The notes under the pieces: generated by a model | What the model was told of the DNA's origin: nothing | Database searches by the model: none | Seen by the model: only the letters and a program-made list of their open reading frames with translations | Source: Nitrospirota bacterium | GTDB lineage: Bacteria; Nitrospirota; Thermodesulfovibrionia; Thermodesulfovibrionales; JdFR-88 | Reading direction: 5' to 3' | Assembly (NCBI GenBank): GCA_021840255.1 | Contig: JAKBYX010000001.1 | Coordinates: 62,001-126,000 of the forward strand | DNA: 64,000 nucleotides | Made by a program: the position numbers and the translations under genes | Shown: positions 62,051 to 64,000 of the stretch, one piece after another | How positions within the stretch are numbered: the stretch's first letter is position 1 | Layout: each line of letters starts with the position of its first letter

Positions 62051-62698
62051 ATGAGCACAGGAAGCAAGGATTTCGACAAGGAAGCCGCCCAATGGGACCA
62101 GGACCCAAGGCGGGTCAAGCTGGCCTCGGACGTAGCCGGGGCGATAATCCGGGAGGCATCACCCACGCGGGAGATGGACGCGCTTGATTTCGGGTGCGGC
62201 ACCGGCCTTGTCACGCTCCAGCTGCAACCCCTGGTAAAAACCATTACCGCAGTGGACACCTCCCGCGGTATGCTGGATGTCCTCAAAGAAAAGATAAAAA
62301 CCCGGAATATCGGAAACGTAAATCCTGTTTTTATCGATCTTGAAAATGGCGCCCATCCAAACAAGTCCCTTATTGAAGGCAAAAAATTCCATCTCCTTGC
62401 AAGCAGCATGACCATGCATCACGTTCCCGACACCACCGGGCTTCTGCGTATGTGGCACGATCTTCTCTTGCCGGGAGGAATAGTCTGCGCCGCGGACCTG
62501 GATGCCGAGGACGGGTCGTTCCACGGTGACAACACAGGCGTCTTCCATTTCGGTTTCGAACGGGCAAAACTGATGGAATTGATGCGGCAGGCCGGTTTTA
62601 ACGATCTGCGGGACACAACCGCCTCCACCATGATACGAGATGTGGAGGGCGGAAAGCGGGAGTTTACGGTCTTTCTGATCACCGGAAGGAAATCCTAG
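62051..62698 (+). CDS. Class I SAM methyltransferase
   Basis: 215 residues, Rossmann-type with ALDFGCGTGLVTLQLQP as the SAM motif, then TAVDTSRGMLDVLKEKI and ASSMTMHHVPDTTGLLRMW. A small-molecule substrate is likely; no hint which. RBS weak. Followed by a small coiled-coil protein. Confidence 0.85.
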   Translation: MSTGSKDFDKEAAQWDQDPRRVKLASDVAGAIIREASPTREMDALDFGCGTGLVTLQLQPLVKTITAVDTSRGMLDVLKEKIKTRNIGNVNPVFIDLENGAHPNKSLIEGKKFHLLASSMTMHHVPDTTGLLRMWHDLLLPGGIVCAADLDAEDGSFHGDNTGVFHFGFERAKLMELMRQAGFNDLRDTTASTMIRDVEGGKREFTVFLITGRKS

Positions 62699-62729
62699 GA
62701 CAAAGGTAATTTTATTTAATTTTTTCGCC

Positions 62730-62960
62730 ATGGAAACGGAACATTTAACGGCAGAACAGCTCAAAGCCGAACTCAAAAAACTCAGGGACGAGCTGTGTGA
62801 TATGGAAGATATCCATTCGTTTACCTTCCAAAAAACCCAGGTCCATATTAGCGCGGAAAAGGCCAGCAATATGCAGGCGGAGTTCGATGAAGAATGCGGG
62901 CAATACAGGGAGCGAATCGCCCTTATTGAAAAGGAGCTTTTAAAAAGAGGCGCCCTGTAG
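62730..62960 (+). CDS. Small coiled-coil protein
   Basis: 76 residues, mostly helical (LTAEQLKAELKKLRDELCDM) with one Cys pair separated widely. Follows the methyltransferase by 31 bp. No known family. Confidence 0.5.
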   Translation: METEHLTAEQLKAELKKLRDELCDMEDIHSFTFQKTQVHISAEKASNMQAEFDEECGQYRERIALIEKELLKRGAL

Positions 62961-63043
62961 CGCTCCATCCTCCTGCCGGAAACCCGCTTTGCCCAACTGG
63001 CCTTACCGAATTCTGCCCTGATTATTTCCCGTTTTTCCCAATT

Positions 63044-63760
63044 TTAGCCCGCTTTAAGCACCAGCATCCTGTTGGCCCCTCTAAAGAACTCAAAGGGCGT
63101 GGGTCTGATCTCCGCGCGGATGCCGCCCAATTCTAGAAGTTTCAGCACCACGTCCATGTGAGGGTAAGGTTTTGCATCCAGACCTTGAATAGGATAAACC
63201 CTGACCTCCCCGGAGCTTACCCTCGACATCTCCTTCAGGCTCTCCGCATGGAAGCCGGGGCTCAGCCTGTCTCCGTAGAGGAACAAAAAATGGCTTGATA
63301 GGACGAGGGCAAACGACCTGTCCGCAAACGGCAGGCGGGGAAGTTCCGCATGGACATAGCGCCCCTTTTTCACTCCGTCCCGATAGTCGGCCAAAAAACG
63401 TGAAAGCGCTGCGTTCCTGTGCCCCATATGTCCCTCTTTGTCCCCGTAATAGCCCCAGCGGAAGAGGTGGGAGATTCCCTCCAGTTTTTGGCCTATAACG
63501 GCAAGGTCCTGCCTGCCTCTCGTCTCAAGCTCACGGAGGGTCAGATCATAAAGCCCGCCGGTATAAAGAATATCGCATGCCGTAGCCTGGCAGCCTCTGG
63601 TGCACGCTTCCGCAGTAAAGGAAGACGGCCCGGCCGGGCAGTCCAGAACCGGGCCGCCACGGGTAAAAATCTTTTCTTCCAGGTCGAACATGGCCATATA
63701 TTCTTCGTATGTCCGCCCTATGAACGCTACATTTTTCAGCTCCATTTTGTTCCCGCCCAT
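63044..63760 (-). CDS. Methyltransferase-like protein
   Basis: 238 residues with VLDCPAGPSSFTAEA, a loose Rossmann SAM motif (DxPAG), then CDILYTGGLYDLT and SFALVLSSHFLFLYGD. The pattern fits a class I methyltransferase with diverged binding loop. No signal peptide or neighbour hint for the substrate. The 3' end of another methyltransferase gene lies just upstream. Confidence 0.7.
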   Translation of the reverse strand: MGGNKMELKNVAFIGRTYEEYMAMFDLEEKIFTRGGPVLDCPAGPSSFTAEACTRGCQATACDILYTGGLYDLTLRELETRGRQDLAVIGQKLEGISHLFRWGYYGDKEGHMGHRNAALSRFLADYRDGVKKGRYVHAELPRLPFADRSFALVLSSHFLFLYGDRLSPGFHAESLKEMSRVSSGEVRVYPIQGLDAKPYPHMDVVLKLLELGGIRAEIRPTPFEFFRGANRMLVLKAG

Positions 63761-63775
63761 TCCTGACGCCCCTTT

Positions 63776-64000
63776 CTATTTGCCTGCAAGGGCAAACAGT
63801 CTTCTGAACCCAAACTCGATGCCCCTGCTGGTCCGGTTGTTTTCAAACTGCATGGCGAAGGCGTATTTAAAGCGTTCTTGCTCCGCCTCCGGCAGCATCG
63901 CGAGATATGGCCTCAGGCCAGCCGAGCTCCACCAGTCCAAAACCTCCTTTATGGAATTGAATGCCAGCCTGTAATCCTTATAAAAAACCTTCACATGTAC
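63776..64000 (-). CDS. C-terminal part of a SAM methyltransferase (5' beyond the window)
   Basis: The frame stays open to the right edge, so the gene starts outside. The visible 74 residues, with SIKEVLDWWSSAGLRPYLAM and the end GIEFGFRRLFALAGK, match the C-terminal segment of trans-aconitate/malonyl-type methyltransferases. The GTG at 63994 is internal. Sixteen bases separate it from the next gene. Confidence 0.65.
   Translation of the reverse strand, partial: VHVKVFYKDYRLAFNSIKEVLDWWSSAGLRPYLAMLPEAEQERFKYAFAMQFENNRTSRGIEFGFRRLFALAGK

Overview
The window looks like a chromosomal segment of a Gram-negative, sulfur-metabolising bacterium. It carries lipoproteins, an outer-membrane porin, periplasmic c-type cytochromes, a six-gene Rnf complex, sigma-54 regulation and a Sox thiosulfate-oxidation cluster without soxCD. 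Gene style (IHF-MerR-tRNA-Pro cluster, Rnf with a ferredoxin-rich RnfB, DUF1540, many TusA/YeeE/DsrE genes) resembles Nitrospirota or sulfur-metabolising 'deltaproteobacterial' lineages. That placement is inference; no rRNA is present to settle it.

Layout. 1-5.9 kb: end of an aldolase-like gene, tRNA-Pro/Ala/Ser, IHF-alpha, a MerR regulator and small metal- or thiol-rich proteins. 5.9-11.4 kb: rnfCDGEAB on the minus strand. 11.6-19.9 kb: tRNA-Ser, tig-clpP-clpX, an orphan histidine kinase, prepilin peptidase and miaA. 19.9-22.9 kb: an AT-richer accessory stretch with a WGR-like protein, a lipoprotein and a MntA/HepT (MNT-HEPN) toxin-antitoxin pair. 22.9-27.3 kb: dnaE-accA. 41.6-50 kb: housekeeping genes (rRNA methylase, chemoreceptor, nadA, lytic transglycosylase, cold-shock protein, rimP-nusA, YchF-like GTPase). 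60.9-64 kb: endonuclease/phosphatase-fold protein and methyltransferases.

The remarkable part is two sulfur loci. Locus A (27.6-41.1 kb) has three blocks: a divergent DsrE / short TusB-like / DsrE / multihaem cytochrome operon; a YeeE-TusA-histidine kinase-NtrC-type regulator operon; and an eight-gene operon of archaemetzincin, a small membrane protein, two paralogous exported proteins (the second ending in GGC), YeeE, TusA, a lipid-anchored double rhodanese ending in a Gly/Ser tail plus Cys, and a porin. Locus B (50.2-60.7 kb) has YeeE-DUF302-TusA, an NtrC-type regulator, a kinase and a PhnD-like binding protein, followed upstream by soxB, A, Z, Y, X and a thioredoxin-like gene.

Four -24/-12 (sigma-54) promoters were found by eye, one before each of the four sulfur operons that lack an obvious sigma-70 promoter. 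Two of them (before YeeE-DUF302-TusA and before the sox operon) share twin palindromes TGTNC-N6-GNACA whose centres are exactly 32 bp apart, which points to a single enhancer-binding regulator. A third has a different 43-bp dyad upstream. Together these suggest sensor-controlled import and relay of a sulfur compound: a porin lets it across the outer membrane, periplasmic Cys-tailed proteins and a rhodanese carry or process it, YeeE carries it across the inner membrane, and TusA/DsrE proteins receive it. The individual families are known; the combination and the Cys-tail theme are the candidate new system.
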